A stretch of DNA of 64,000 bases from Pipra filicauda (lineage: Eukaryota; Chordata; Aves; Passeriformes; Pipridae), in assembly GCF_003945595.2 (NCBI RefSeq), contig NW_024104421.1, forward strand, positions 6,696,001-6,760,000, in the 5' to 3' direction. The notes below the pieces were generated by a model that did not search any database, was not told the origin of the DNA, and saw nothing but the letters and a program-made list of their open reading frames with translations. Shown here piece by piece: positions 51,214-63,712 of this stretch (the first letter of the stretch is position 1; each line of letters opens with the position of its first letter). Made by a program: the position numbers and the translations under genes.

Positions 51214-53696
51214 TCATCCCTTTCTTTAGTAAAGAAAGGAGAGTCATTTCTCCTCTCTCAGCACTTCCCTTCTACCCCTTTAACCAAGTAACTTTTAGTG
51301 CCAATGCTCCATGAAATGATTTGATGAGAAGGACATAGCAGGTTTATTTCATATAAGTATTTAGCATCTGAGAGAGTGAGGCAGCACCAATCCATAGACA
51401 TGTAACCAGAAAGCCATTTAAAATTTATCCAGTTTTCTATTTCAGAAATACAATTAAAATGGCTATCCAATCTTGTTAAATAGAAGATCTACATGGTTTT
51501 CCAGCTTCCTCATAAAAACTCACATAATCCTCTAGCATAACCATGCAGCTTCCAGAAAAGATGTAAGCAGTTTGCTGTAAGTCACAGGAAAACTCAGATG
51601 TTAAGTCTGTAATCACTGAACCACCAGGATTTTCCATTTTTTACTTCATGGAATCCCAGGAACTGACTAGAATATTTAAAACTGTCTGGTTTCTGACTAT
51701 TTAGAGAGCACTTGTCTTCCCATACATGATTTTCTTCAGCCACAATTAACATCATCCAGAAGTCCTCAAATCAAGCTCAGCCTCCTGAAAACTAAAGGCT
51801 AGACAATTCTCGCAGAAGAAACTTATGTTGTATGTTCAGAGAAGTAGGTTGATGACCACCAGTGTATGCTGCAATTACATGTCCTCACACAGGACATCAC
51901 TAGTAACTGCAAAGGATATAAGGTAGGTATCTTTTCCGATTTCTTTCAGGATAATGGGGATTTTATTTGTTTCTCATATTCTAACATAAAAACAGTAGTG
52001 CACAAGCATTAATAAGACAGCTAAAAGAGGACTGGTAGGAAAAACAACTTCATGAAAAATGTCTGGGGAAAATACTCCAGTCCAGCTATGTTATATTATC
52101 AAGCTGGCCGTGCAGTAACTTGAAAGAGAGACAAAAGGATTTTATGGCAAATGACCTACCAATGTCCAAAAGCAATCATTTTATCTCTTGACAGAGAGAC
52201 ATCTGCTTTTTTTAATGATAACCTCTTAAGTACACACCCAGTAAGTGATGAAATGTGTATAAAATCTGAAACTACATCTCAGAGGTGCTAGATCAGTCAC
52301 GTTTTTTTATAATGTTATCATTATGAATTTTGTCAGGTGACAAATAACATAAATATATATTTACCACTGCAGTGAAAAAGTGTAATAAGTTGTGTATTTT
52401 GTGTCAGAACATGTAATGGTTCTTAAGGACCTAATATACAGTAACTACAGACACAGATAACTTACATCCATAGATAGGTGATGATAGTTCCCCTCAAATG
52501 AGAAACCACAGGAAGGACAACCAAATGAACCAGACTGTGTCCAACAGTGTCAGAGAAATGTGTGTTCAATATGGCCTGAAAACTACTCAAGGTCAAACTC
52601 TCAATTTAAGCTTAAAGCAATTACCCCTCCAGTGAAGCACAAACCTTAATCTGTTAAAATTCTTTTCAGTCCAGTGATAAAGGCTTTGATTGCTTTAACT
52701 ATGACCAAAATCCACTAACAGAAACTTCAGTAAAGGCTGTCAGGACCTATATTAAAATTTAAGCCATTTCAATTCTTTTGTTGTAAGGAGAGACAGTGAA
52801 CTGAGAGAATAAAGAAGGGTGGGACTAGAAGAGTGAAATGGAAATAGTTTAACTATCTTCCAACAATAAGATAAGCAAACCAATTAAAAGGATTGTCATC
52901 CTGTAATTATCAGAGTGCTCTGTATTACAGAGGGAGCTGAAGCTTTCTTGCACAACAAACAGTCATGCTTGTAATTTAATAAGAATAATGAGCCAGATGC
53001 ATGAAAAAGGCTATTAAATGATTATCACAAGAAGCCCTGTCCCTCATTGATTAATGAGTCTGTGTGTCACCAAGGAAAGGAACTTCATTTTTAAGTGCAG
53101 ATTGTCACCATCAATGTTGCCAAAGCAACTTCTGTCTGCTTTTGACTTACCTCTGAACATGGCAATTAAACCATTACATGAGGAAACAAAACAGTGATTA
53201 TTCTCTAATATGGAAAACCGAAGGCTGTTAACAAGTAAGGGTCTGGAGAAGCCCTTCACTGGGGAAGATTTGTTCCCCAAGATAAATGTATTATAGTTCC
53301 CCACTCAGTTCGCAATCTGACGCTAATCATAAAATCTGGAATGTTTTCATCCACTAGAAATCAAGCAGAATCAACAGAAAAACATAAATAAAAACAAATG
53401 GGTGTGAAAAACACTTATTTTACAGTAAATAGAATCAACTTGCAAAGGCATAGGAAAGTAAGAAAGCAGCTGGAATCTCTATACATGACCTTTACAGAGA
53501 CTATTTATATAGAGAGAATACATATACAGAGATAGATGAACACACACTCTACATGACTCATCCAAACATGTATGCTTGACTCTGTGTTTGGGGGTTTTTG
53601 TTGTTATTTTTGGAGTGGGGTTTCTTTTTGGTCAATGTATGATTTACACAGAATGTTCTACCAAAAGCAGCTACAATCTGGCTTTGTCCAACTTAC

Positions 53697-53797
53697 AAGC
53701 TTCCCGGAGTTTTTCCTTGTCGTAATGTAGCCCCTCGTATTCTTGTAAATTAATCCTGTTCACTCTGATCCGCAGGCGATCTGGGATGGAATGAGGA
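53697..53797 (-). CDS. Internal exon of an unrecognised vertebrate gene (first exon of the gene seen here)
   Basis: Read on the minus strand, a pyrimidine tract ending in TTGCAG precedes 101 nt, followed by the consensus donor GTAAGT. Only one frame is open. It takes two bases from the exon before, gives 33 codons and leaves one base. The peptide contains RLRIRVNRINLQEYEGLHYD and ends in KEKLREA. It is charged and hydrophilic, with no membrane segment or cysteine. CpG-containing codons and balanced composition set it apart from the AT-rich intron around it. The leftover T joins the CC of the exon at 43667 to make a serine codon, so phase is kept over an intron of about 10 kb. Upstream exons must lie beyond the window, or were not recognised between here and 64 kb. 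I do not recognise the family. Splice sites and frame are seen; calling it a real exon is inference. Confidence 0.75.
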
Positions 53798-56700
53798 CTG
53801 CAAGAAAAAAAGAAAGCTTCTTAGACAAAGTGTCCCCTGGAAGAGCAAATGAAAACAGGATATGAAGTGATTTTAATTTTCTCTGAAAGAAGAAAGAGAG
53901 CAAGCCTCTTCAAAACTGGGCCAATTCTTCACAGGTCCACCCCTGCATTTAAAATTTTGACTTTCCACTGCGCAATAACTTAGACATTACACCTTCAATA
54001 ATAAGCAAGATCAAGAAGCCTATTTGCTGGTTGTGTGATGTGGAGTTGTAAAGGATTTTCTGAGTTGTCTCATCTCTCTATAACTGCCCCTTCCCTCTCC
54101 AGTTTGTCTTTGCGTACATCCCTAGGGCCCTACCACAGCCAGTAGATCTGCCAACCTGAAGTTCAAGACATAGAAAAATCCTGTGTCCTGAAAAGCTTTC
54201 TTTTTTTATTCCATGCTGGTTTCTACCATATCATAACCTGTTATTTGATTTTTTAAGTTTTGCTGAATGTTATGCAAATTAATGGTTACATTTGCATTTT
54301 CCATTTTTAAAGAAAGAGAGACTATCTGTGTATTACAGTTCACATAGCAAATGTCTGTCCTAGAGGAACTGACCCCCAGGTCAGTTAAAAGTAGATTACT
54401 TGTTCCTTCCACCAAAAGACTGTCTGTATTCTCTGTTTTAATCTAGTTAGTAGAATTCTGCCTATGGTAATACTGACTAATACACACTGCTTTTTGAAAG
54501 TCAAAATACTGCATGCTGTCATACATTTGCTTCTTTCTTTGTCTCATTTTTAAAATACTTAATGTACAGCATTTGCACTGTAGTGCACGACAAGGCACAT
54601 CTCACAAATGTCCCCTTTTTTTTATCCCTTTCTAAACTGAAGAGTAATTTTCTTATTGACTAGAAAATACTAAAGACTTAACAAAACACATGGTTTGTGG
54701 CCACCTCTTGGTAGAGCCACTGGGATTACTTAGCAATTATTTCAGAATTAACTGTTGCATGTTTTCTGTTGGTATAAATGATTCTGTCATAGCTGGACAG
54801 ATGAAAACAAAGATTGAAGATCAAGTCCCAGTTAAGAAGTTCTATTGTCACAAGTACTCTGCCTAAAAAGTGATAATGAATTTAGGTTGCCTCCAAAATG
54901 GAGTTTAAGACAACATGCTAGGAGTAGCTGCACTGAAGAAATTTCCATTCTGAACATGAGTTTCTATATTAGTGAGGAAAATTAGCCTAAGACATAGGAA
55001 CAATAGCCTAGAAGAAATGACAAATGCTTAAGAATGGCAGCAAGACTGACAGAAGTATATAGGTTATCCAATGTTTTCCCTCTGCTGACTGACAGGGACT
55101 ATTGTGTCAAAGTGCCCCAAGATATCAGCAAACTGTCCATATTTAAAATTTTGCAGTTTAATGACAGATGGCTTGGTTGGGAACTTCCAGCACAGCTTTA
55201 GGAGGCAGCTTTCTAACTCAGGTGCCATCATGTCATCCTACAGAATATCACTCTCCACCTGCAGTCTCTACAGCTGTCTCAGCAACCAAGACATGAGTGT
55301 CTGCACATGGAGGAGAGAGGTGCATCAATGGAAGAAGAACATAATTACACTTTGACTGACGCATTTTTTTCCTTTTCTTTTTCAAACAAGTTTATATGTC
55401 ACATTGCTAGCTGAGAAGTGAACACGGTCTAAGGAACTCTAATCCCTTTCAAATTTTATAAAATACAAGTTTCAAATATGAAAATGATAAGATACTGAAT
55501 TTTAGCCAAGAAAACATAATAACATGTTTAATTCAGAAATCATAGAAATTTAAGTGCATAGTCTTTTTCTGAGGGGAGAAAAGAAATAATTCACTGCATG
55601 TAATAGGGTTCATGAAAATGACAGACTGACAGCTCTGAAAAGTGAAGTCTTTTATGCACTGGTACAATACAGGACAAAGCTTTGAACTCAGCTGGAAGGA
55701 AAAAGGATGGGCAAACAGGAGAATTCAGCTACTTACTTCTGTTGTAACACTAAACCACGTTACAAAGAGAGACATCCTTGCTACGCACTGAATGAAGCTC
55801 AGTATAAACCTAACACCAAAAAACTTTCTCAAACTGCTCCTTCTCCTGAAACTGGAACCAAATCTGTACTGGTTTTGAGCAACCCGAGTTTGAACTCTAT
55901 GCTTTCCAATCCACCAGCTCAGAATAACTGCTTGACCAAAAGCTGATACTCCTGTGCAGGAATTACCCCATCACAGGGACTGTTTGCCATACAAACCTTC
56001 CCATGCTGTGTACATTTGCATAGAGGCATTTAAGTTGGTTCCTCAGTGAATCCAACACACTTGCTGGAGTGGCTGGAATTCCTTTGCATTCTTCATCAGG
56101 TGCTCTCCTGCTGACCTGTGAACCCTCTCTGGGCTTCCACTGCTGGCACAGACATCAAACTTGTAATACAGGACTGGTACAGATTGAGATTCCCCTCCCC
56201 AGCAACTTCAGTTTAAGGCCCTCCTCACCAGATTGCTAAGTCTATGACTAAAAATGCTCTTCCAGTTCAGTAGACCAGGTTTCTTCAAGAAACTTTCATG
56301 GTCTAAGCACCCAAACTACTCTGAAAGCTGTGGGAAAACACTAAAAAAACTGTGTTAAACCAATTATGGTAGAGCTTTTTGCTTTTCAGTTTCTAAGCAC
56401 TGGTTCAAAGGTGAGCTTTCTTTGCAAACATTATCAATTAATTAGTGGTAGACTAATGTCCTATCACAACTGGCCTCATTTCAAACCGGCCTCATCATCA
56501 CAATGGATAATCTGGATATTTTGTGAAAGCAGAGCAGGAAAAAAAGACAGGGAAACAACGATTTCTCCAAGTCTATGTTTGGAGCCATTATAACAAGGTG
56601 AAGGAATGATCACGTTTATCCCCAGTCAGTGCTTAAGAAGACCTGTAAAAAGGGATGTTAAGCCTCAGACTAACATCTGCCAAACCTTGGTTAATTGCCA

Positions 56701-59700
56701 TCTGTGTCCCTTCATCCTACCTGTGAGAACCAAGGGGAGAGAAAGACAACACTGACTTCTGTAGATATGCTGACTCACTACCTAATGGCATGTAAGGAAG
56801 ACAAAAAAATGTTATTTCCTAGCTTGAAGATGATAGCAACCTATTGCATGTGCAGCATCACCTTCCAAGTCAAATTAGTCCTTTCACCTGAAGTGAGCAA
56901 GTCTTTTTTCTTTGCTTGGAACTGGAAGAAGAAAAATATCTAAAATGAAGAGCAAATCTAAAATATTTTTGTTGTTCCAGGAACCACATAGAGACACTCT
57001 CCAAAAAGTACCTTATAACTAGAAAATATTTAAGAGAATACCACCCATGCTTTTGTAAAAAGTATAATTTTTGGTATATCAGTGCATTGTATACCTCAGA
57101 ATTTGCTTCTGTAGAAACAATAAGCACACATTCTTAAATGTAATGCATTTCCTGAGGAGAAATAGGACCAGGTCCAGTGTAGGAGGGCAATCAACTAGCA
57201 AGTGTCTGAGTTTGTTATTCTCCCATTTCTCCCTCCTGTTCACCCCATTTTTATAAAGACAGGATAAAACTACTACATAAGCAAGTTGTGTGATAAAACA
57301 TACAACTGGAGAGAAACAGATCTTGGCCTTTCATCCATTTGAAAAATTTAGTTATCATAATCATAATAATGTAACTTTGGGAATAGGAGTTTTCTATGGA
57401 AAATAAACTATTATCAGAAATAACAATGCCAAGAGCTCTTTCTACAGGGTAGAGATTTTATACTCTTAGTTATGTTCAATCACAAGTAATATATCCATAA
57501 TACAAATATATGTATATGCATATATACACGACCCTAAAAATACATATATTGACACACATACACAAAAGAGACATTTATCCAGTAACTGAAGTTTGATGGT
57601 TTTGTTCATGAGTTATTTGCAAATACTATTTGCTCTGTTAGAATACAGGTTTTGGCTGGCATTATATTATGTCTGACTAAATTTTATTACCTATTCATTA
57701 TAATTTTGTCTCTAAAATTTACTATGTGAATATTCATTTCTTATGCTATCAGACTGGCAATTGACACCAGGGGATATTGTCCTCATCATCCAAACTAATT
57801 AACTCATTCATTCACAGAATTCATGAGCTCCATACGAAGCTCTATTTAATGCAGCTGAGCAAAACACCTCCACTATCAATACTTCTGTAGTCTTTGCAGA
57901 TACTGCATAATATTATTATACAAATTGATCAGTTTGTCTTGTTCAGACATATTCGGTATATTCAGAAACCATAAAGATTAAATACATAAGCAAATCCATG
58001 GAAAAGCAAGTAACAGGGTGATGAATGTCACCAAAAGCAAACATTAGTACAATATTAATAGAAATGGATGTTTCTGAATACTGTGTAAAACAACTTGCTC
58101 AACTGCAAGGAGAGGAAGAAAAGCTTTCCAGATAGAGCAGCAATTTTGAAATAAATGTGGGGAGATTGTTTCACTGCAATTCAACCTAAAATATTTTAAC
58201 TATTTATACCTATTATTTTTCAAAATGGTGTATTACATAGTCAATGAAAAGTAATTCGAAGTATAGATGAATGAATTCCACTAATCTAATTAAGAACCCC
58301 CTCCCACAAGCACATCAATCCATGGAATTAAATCCTAAATGTCATTTGTCCCACGAGGATATAAATAAAGAGTGGGGTCAATTGAAACATTCTGTTCATT
58401 CATGTTGACTAGTTATAACAGTTTCATTTAAAAACAAAGCTAATTATGAATCTTCTCAAATCAGGAGCTAGATAGGCTAGTTTATCATATTGAATTTTAT
58501 TTGATGAACTCATGATTGGCATGAACCAGAAGTGCACATTCAGGGCATTATTAAATAACAATCCAAATGAGGTTTGTAGAAAAGCTATACATGTTAATTA
58601 GTTGGAACAATTTCTGGAAGATTATACTGAGTTGTCATGAGGTCCTCTCAAAATTGTTCCACTTGCATCCTAAAAATTATGTAATTTCGGCAATGGAAAA
58701 ATATTTTCTTTCCTTTTTTTAGCTACAAAATGACAGTATAGTACAAAGAAATCAAATTACTTCCTATCAGAAAAGTGGCATTTGACTTTTCCACAAGAAT
58801 ACAGAAGATTGCCTGGATATTGGATCATTCCCATTGTAAGGAAAAGAGCATGCTTTCTGGAAAATCTTAAAACTTATAAACATTAATTACTATGCACAGT
58901 TAATTTGATTTTATTGGGTTTTAAGTCTACTTTTTTGTGAGAAAACATCTATTCCATGGTACACTGGGTTGCTCATGGCAATCAGAGCCATTGTTTTTCT
59001 AGAGACACATCTCAAAAATTCAAAATCATGCTAGATAAACTGTTTGTAAGGTGAAGTAATTTTTAACACCACCCACCCACCTGCTGGAAACTGCTTATCA
59101 AAGAAATGGTATGCTTACTTTCTCTTCCATGCTTGAACTATAGCATTTTGGGGGTTCTAGACGTGTTACCATCATCAACATCACCCCCCCACCCCTTACC
59201 ACCGGGAAAAAAAAAACAAACCAAAACAAAAAAAACAACCTTAAAGAAACAGACCTTTGCATGAAAAAATGAGAAGGGCTCATTTTTTAAAAATCCCCTT
59301 CACTTCAGCATTTGTGGTTCAAGCCCACAGAAGCAAAGCCACATGCACCTATTCTGAGATTACCAGCAGAACCTGATCTGCTTCCATTCACCAAGAAAAC
59401 ACAGCCAGCTTTTGATGAAGCTGTGACTTCCTCCTCTCACCCCTATTAATCATCCAGCAACAAGTGAGAGGATGCCAGACAACTCATATGGAGCACAGTT
59501 GGTTTTCCTAAGAAACATGCTTCTGTCTCCAGTCACGCAGGGAACAATACAGGCAGAGCAAGCTTTGGGTCCTGCCCAAGCTTGGCACTCCTGCACAACA
59601 ACCTGGCTACACTTCTGCCATGCCACCAGGTTGATTTAACTTGGAAGACAGACTTCTAAATTATACATGCCCCAATCTCTGTATCAATTATTTATGAACC

Positions 59701-60518
59701 CAGTGAACCATTTCTTATGCTTTGTGTCTCCACAGAGAAATGAAATAATAAGAATAAACAGTCCAACAACTCTACAGAATTCAGTGACAAATTTTTGATA
59801 GATCTTCAAGAATACAGCCCACACCAGCCTACACATATACAGGTTTTAGCATGATTCAGTAAGCAGAAATGGAAGTCTTCTACTTCCCCTCCCATACAAG
59901 ATATACTTTAGTAAAAAAGAATCACACTCTTTTGAGGCATCTTTGCAGTGACAGATTAATGAATTACCTGCCTCCTAAAGAAAAAACATGTAAAATCAAT
60001 TAAATGTTCTAGTGTTTAGAGCAATTGGAAAACAGAAAGCTGTAGCCAGAAGAGAAAAAGAAATTTACCTTACTTTTGAAATCATATTGGCAGAGCTTGG
60101 AAATGATACATTATAATTAAGCATGCTTCTGACAGCATTTATCTACTTAAAACATAAGAACTGCCACAGGGTAGAATCATCCAGTCTCTTCTGTGGACAA
60201 ATTTCAGTGCTTCAAAAAAGTTCACTACTGTTTTAGGGTAAAGTTCTTGCTAAGCTCTTTACCTAAAAAAATACCCCTAAAATTCTAAGCTCCACCACAT
60301 ATTTTTTTATTTCATTTGGGAACCTGAGCTAGACAAGCTACCAGGTTGTGGGATGCTGGGCCGAAGGGCAGTGCATTTGATTCCCACCCCCAACCTCCTT
60401 TAATGATGATCAACAACTATTAAACTAATATAATAAACACTTATAACAACTTTGTTTCAGTGTGCTCTGTTCAGATGTGTTGTTACCTCAAACCTTTGAG
60501 ACCCTCATTAGACCAGGC
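53798..60518. other. Upstream intron of the minus-strand gene; no exon recognised
   Basis: The exon at 53.7 kb needs a partner ending two bases into a codon. Candidates at 55737-55787 (51 nt, open, good sites) and 59968-59974 (7 nt, very good acceptor) do not give that phase directly. The segment at 58328-58452 is the partner of a copy inside the LTR. An AT-rich tract with TATATGCATATA lies near 57500-57540. A mixed C-run/A-run tract lies at 59180-59240. Confidence 0.5.
58328..58452 (+). repeat. Copy 1 of a 125-bp dispersed direct repeat
   Basis: It starts at TTAAATCCTAAATGTC and runs through GGGGTCAATTGAAACATTCT to about ATTATGAATCTT. A second copy in the same orientation lies at 60836-60962. 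I count roughly 15 differences by eye. The flanks are unrelated. Confidence 0.85.
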
Positions 60519-60664
60519 TGTTGTGGTCTAATCCCAGCCAGCAATTACGAACCATGCAGCTGCTCACTCCTTCCCTCCACCTGCTCTTCCCTTGGTTGGG
60601 AGTATTGGAAAGAAAAGGTAAACCTTGTGGTTGACATAAGAATTTAATAATTGAAACAAAATAG

Positions 60665-60705
60665 AATTATTATTATTATTATTATTATTATTACTACTAT
60701 TGTTA
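60665..60705. repeat. (TTA)n microsatellite within the LTR
   Basis: About nine ATT/TTA units are followed by ACTACTATTGTTATTTT. It sits where members of this LTR family usually carry an AT-rich trinucleotide run. Confidence 0.9.
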
Positions 60706-60835
60706 TTTTAATGGTAATGAGGTGGAGAGAGAGAGAGAGAAATGAACCCAAGAGAAAGAGGTGATGCACTACAATTGCTCACCAGCCAGCCCATCCCTGA
60801 CCAGCAGTCAGATCCCTTCAGATTAACTCCCCCAG

Positions 60836-60962
60836 TTAAATCCTAATTGTCATTTGTCCCGTGAGGATGTAAATAAAGATTGGGGTCAACTGAAACATTC
60901 TGTTCATTCATGCTGATCACTTATAACACTTTCATTTAAACACAAACCTAAATATGAATATT
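60836..60962 (+). repeat. Copy 2 of the 125-bp repeat, inside the LTR
   Basis: It starts at TTAAATCCTAATTGTC and runs to about AATATGAATATT. It lies between LTR blocks ending CCCCCAGTT and resuming TTATAGACTGGGCATGACC, which I would expect to be nearly adjacent in the family. Confidence 0.8.
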
Positions 60963-61215
60963 TATAGACTGGGCATGACCTTCTATGATGTGGAATATCC
61001 CTCTGGTCGGTTTGAGTCAGCTGGCCTGGTCATGCTCCCTCCCACCTTTCTGTGCAGCTCCTCACTAGCAGAGCATGGGATACTGAAAAGTCCTTTACTT
61101 GGGGTAAACACTATTTAGCAACAGTCAAAACATTATTCTCATCCTAAATCCAAAAAGCTGCTCTGTACCAGCTACTAGGGAGAAACTTAGCTCTATCCCA
61201 GCCAAAACCTGGACA

Positions 61216-61474
61216 TAAGTGTCATGCTAGATAAGCCAGGTTAGCCCAACTGTACTAAATCCTTTTGCACTTTCTTACCTCACAGTTAACTTCATCAAAT
61301 GCTTGAGCACTTTGGTCTGTAAGGGCTAGACCTACACAGTCACTTAAACACATGCTGAAGTTCCAGATGGAATCCCAGTACTTGCTTTTCTTTTCCTGCA
61401 TGCTAGATGTTGTTCTCTCACACTTTACCCTTCCAAGCACAATGGATTCTCCAACAGTAATAATCCCATTAGAC
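61216..61474. other. Unique sequence between LTR and CR1; weak exon-like piece
   Basis: On the minus strand CCCTTACAG precedes 38 nt ending TGTGAG|GTAAGA (about 61280-61317), open and reading QSAQAFDEVNCE. It ends in phase 0, while the next recognised exon needs phase 2, so it is not called. Confidence 0.4.
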
Positions 61475-62075
61475 AGAATCATAGAATATTTGAGGTTGGA
61501 AGGGACCTTAAAGATCAATTATTTCCAACCCCCTTGCCATGGGCAGGGACACCTTTCACCAGATGACGTTGCTCAGAGCTCCATCTAACCTGGCCTTGAA
61601 CATTTCCTGGGATGGCACATCCACAATTACTCTGGGCAACCTGTTCCAGTGCCTCAGAACTCTCACAATAAAGAATTTCTTCCTCATATCTAACCTAAAC
61701 CTACTCTCTCTCACTTTGAAACCAACCCACCTTGTTCTGTCTCTACATGCTCTTATAAATAGTCCCTCTCCATCCTTCTTGTAGGCTTCTTTCAAGTACT
61801 GGAAAGATGCAATTAGGTCACCCCCAAAGCCTTCTCTTCTTCAGGTTGAACAATCCCATTTCTCTCAGCCTTTCCTCATAGGAGAGGTGCACTGTCCCTC
61901 TACTCATTTTGTGGCCCTCCTCTGGACTCATTCCAACAGGTCAGTGTCATTCCTGTGCTGGGGACCCCAGAGTGCAGAATCCACCCCCTCATCCTTCTGG
62001 CCACGCTGTTTTTGATGCAGCCCAGGATGCAGTTGGCTTTCTGGGCTGCCAGAGCACGTTTCCAGCTCATATCCA
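61475..62075 (-). mobile_element. CR1 LINE, about 0.6 kb, minus orientation
   Basis: It begins AGAATCATAGAATATTTGAG and follows the CR1 3' end in reverse: GGTTGGAAGGGACCTTAAAG, CCATGGGCAGGGACACC, AACCTGTTCCAGTGCCTCA, AAAGAATTTCTTCCTCATAT, TTCTCTTCTTCAGGTTGAAC, and GGATGCAGTTGGCTTTCTGG. It is well preserved and one of the younger-looking copies here. Confidence 0.93.
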
Positions 62076-63482
62076 GAAACCCACATGCTAAATAGGAAAA
62101 ACTGATGAAGAAAAGATGAGACTCAATTCCCTATAAAGCATGTAATGAAAAAGAAGGAAGATACATATAAGCATTTTCATCCTCAATTATGCATTTGGAG
62201 AACAGCTCATGCTCTAACACTTCCTCCCTTACACCTTGTCTCCTACTGTTCTTTATTAGACTCTCATCCTATACACAGCATTCATGTTCAACCTGAGAAA
62301 GTAGATTCTTTTTGGCATTTGGATCTCTAAAAGCAAAAATATTATTTCCGATTACCCTTTTGCTGTTCACACAGGTTTTATATGTATACTGTGCTGCAAC
62401 CATTACCCTGTAAACTCTATTAAAGGAGTTGTATTTACCAATGTAGTGATATGTCTATTTTCATTTATACAGATTTTGTAATTAAAAAAATAATCACAGT
62501 CTACCCACGTGCTTATTCCACTTGTAAAAGGACTATAGGAGCGATGCAAGTCAATTATGTTTTATTTTTAAATGGTAATTTTTTTCAGTGTTCCTTTACA
62601 TCAACCACACAACACAAATGTGCATCTCCTCATTTCTGAATATCCAGCTGGAAAATGCAGGTCTTTACCTTCCTTTTAAAAGACCCTCAATTAAAAATAC
62701 AACATTTGTATTTCCTTATGCACCTTGTATAAACATTTGCAAAGGATCACACTACACTTCTACTGTCTCTCCAACAAAGACCATATATACCTAATAATTT
62801 TGGCTGCTCAAATTCTCATGCATCGCCCGCTGCAGAAATCCTGAGATTTATCTAAGACAGGCTATATCCACCTCCAGGTCTCAGCAGAATCTGCCCTGCT
62901 GTTCAGTACTAGCAGGAACTCAGATTCATTCTATGTTGTTCAGCACAGAAACAAAAGAATATTTGAATCTCAAAGCCATCATAAGTCAAAGCAAATTTCC
63001 CTGATACCTCATAGGTTCTTATTTTAATTTGCCAGACACATTAATTGGCAGTCACAATGCAGCAGTATGTTTCATCTATTTTTACAGATTTTAAGACATA
63101 GTACATCTTTGACTTCCAAATTAATTTGGGGCTCACAAGTCTCTCTCTCTCCCTGCTTTATCCTGACAGCTGATATCAAATGAGACATTCAGATGAAGAG
63201 TACCAAAATTTGGAGGTCATTTTCCAAGGGATATCCCTCAGCCTGGAGACAATACCTGTTCTCCCAGACCCCCAGCTTAATGTTCTGTGTAAGCAATAAG
63301 GGTTATCTCAACTTTTTTCTAGAGGTTTGTTTAGATACTGAATTGGTGAGACACAGTTGGGTTTATTACGTTGTGCTCCTCAGCAGAGTACAGCAAATAT
63401 GATCCCGGGACAAGGCACACCAAACTGGAAATCTTTCCTTGTTTACAAAATAACAATGAGGAACTTGCAGTTTTCTGAAATT
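62076..63482. other. No gene seen
   Basis: AT-rich sequence without a supported exon. Short open frames are chance. Confidence 0.6.
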
Positions 63483-63712
63483 TCACAGGACCACAGCATG
63501 GTTGAAGCTGGAAGAGACCTCTGGAGGTCATCTGATGAAACCCATGCTCAAGCAGGGCCACCAAGAGCAGGCTGCCCATGACCACGTCCAGGCAGGCTTT
63601 GCATACCTCTAAGGATGGAGATTCCACAACCTTTCTTGGCAATCTGTGCCAGTGCTCTGTCAACCTTACAGTAAAAAGCATTTTTCCTCATGTTCACAGA
63701 AAACCTCCAGTG
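63483..63712 (-). mobile_element. CR1 LINE, 3' fragment, minus orientation
   Basis: TCACAGGACCACAGCATGG, GGTCATCTGATGAAACCCA, GCTCAAGCAGGGCCACC, CATGACCACGTCCAGGCAGG and TGTGCCAGTGCTCTGTCAAC mark the CR1 3' region in reverse. Similarity stops after AACCTCCAGTGTTGG. Confidence 0.9.

Larger units (their letters stand above)
43668..53696 (-). other. Intron (about 10 kb) with one CR1 copy
   Basis: Phase 1 intron between the two 5'-most exons seen. It holds a CR1 fragment at 48330-48589, a G/T-rich tract near 46010-46076 and a 471-nt open frame (50743-51213, minus) without recognised similarity. A segment at 53153-53204 has a perfect donor, GAG|GTAAGT, but joining it to the previous exon makes a TAG stop. 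Confidence 0.6.
60519..61215 (+). mobile_element. Solo LTR of an avian endogenous retrovirus, interrupted
   Basis: It begins TGTTGTGGTCTAATCCCAGC and contains the polymorphic TTA repeat and a GCACTACAATTGCTCACC block. Later blocks read TGGAATATCCCTCTGGTCGG, then TTTGAGTCAGCTGGCCTGG, and AACATTATTCTCATCCTAAA. It ends CTATCCCAGCCAAAACCTGGACA. From memory these blocks match an LTR family abundant in songbirds; I do not assign its class. No internal region or second LTR is seen, so it is a solo LTR. A 125-bp block (60836-60962) interrupts it. No clear target-site duplication was found. Confidence 0.75.

Noticed and set aside
53153..53204. Exon-like segment (minus) with a perfect donor GAG|GTAAGT and an open frame NNHCFVSSCNGLIAMFR
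   Set aside because: Joining it to the exon at 53.7 kb creates a TAG stop at the junction, and the acceptor is weak.
55737..55787. 51-nt open segment (minus) with a good acceptor and donor, reading CVARMSLFVTWFSVTTE
   Set aside because: It ends on a codon boundary, while the exon at 53.7 kb needs two carried bases, so it cannot be the direct upstream exon.
61280..61317. 38-nt open segment (minus) reading QSAQAFDEVNCE before GTAAGA
   Set aside because: Wrong phase for the next recognised exon, and it lies in a short gap between an LTR and a CR1. It is recorded but not called.
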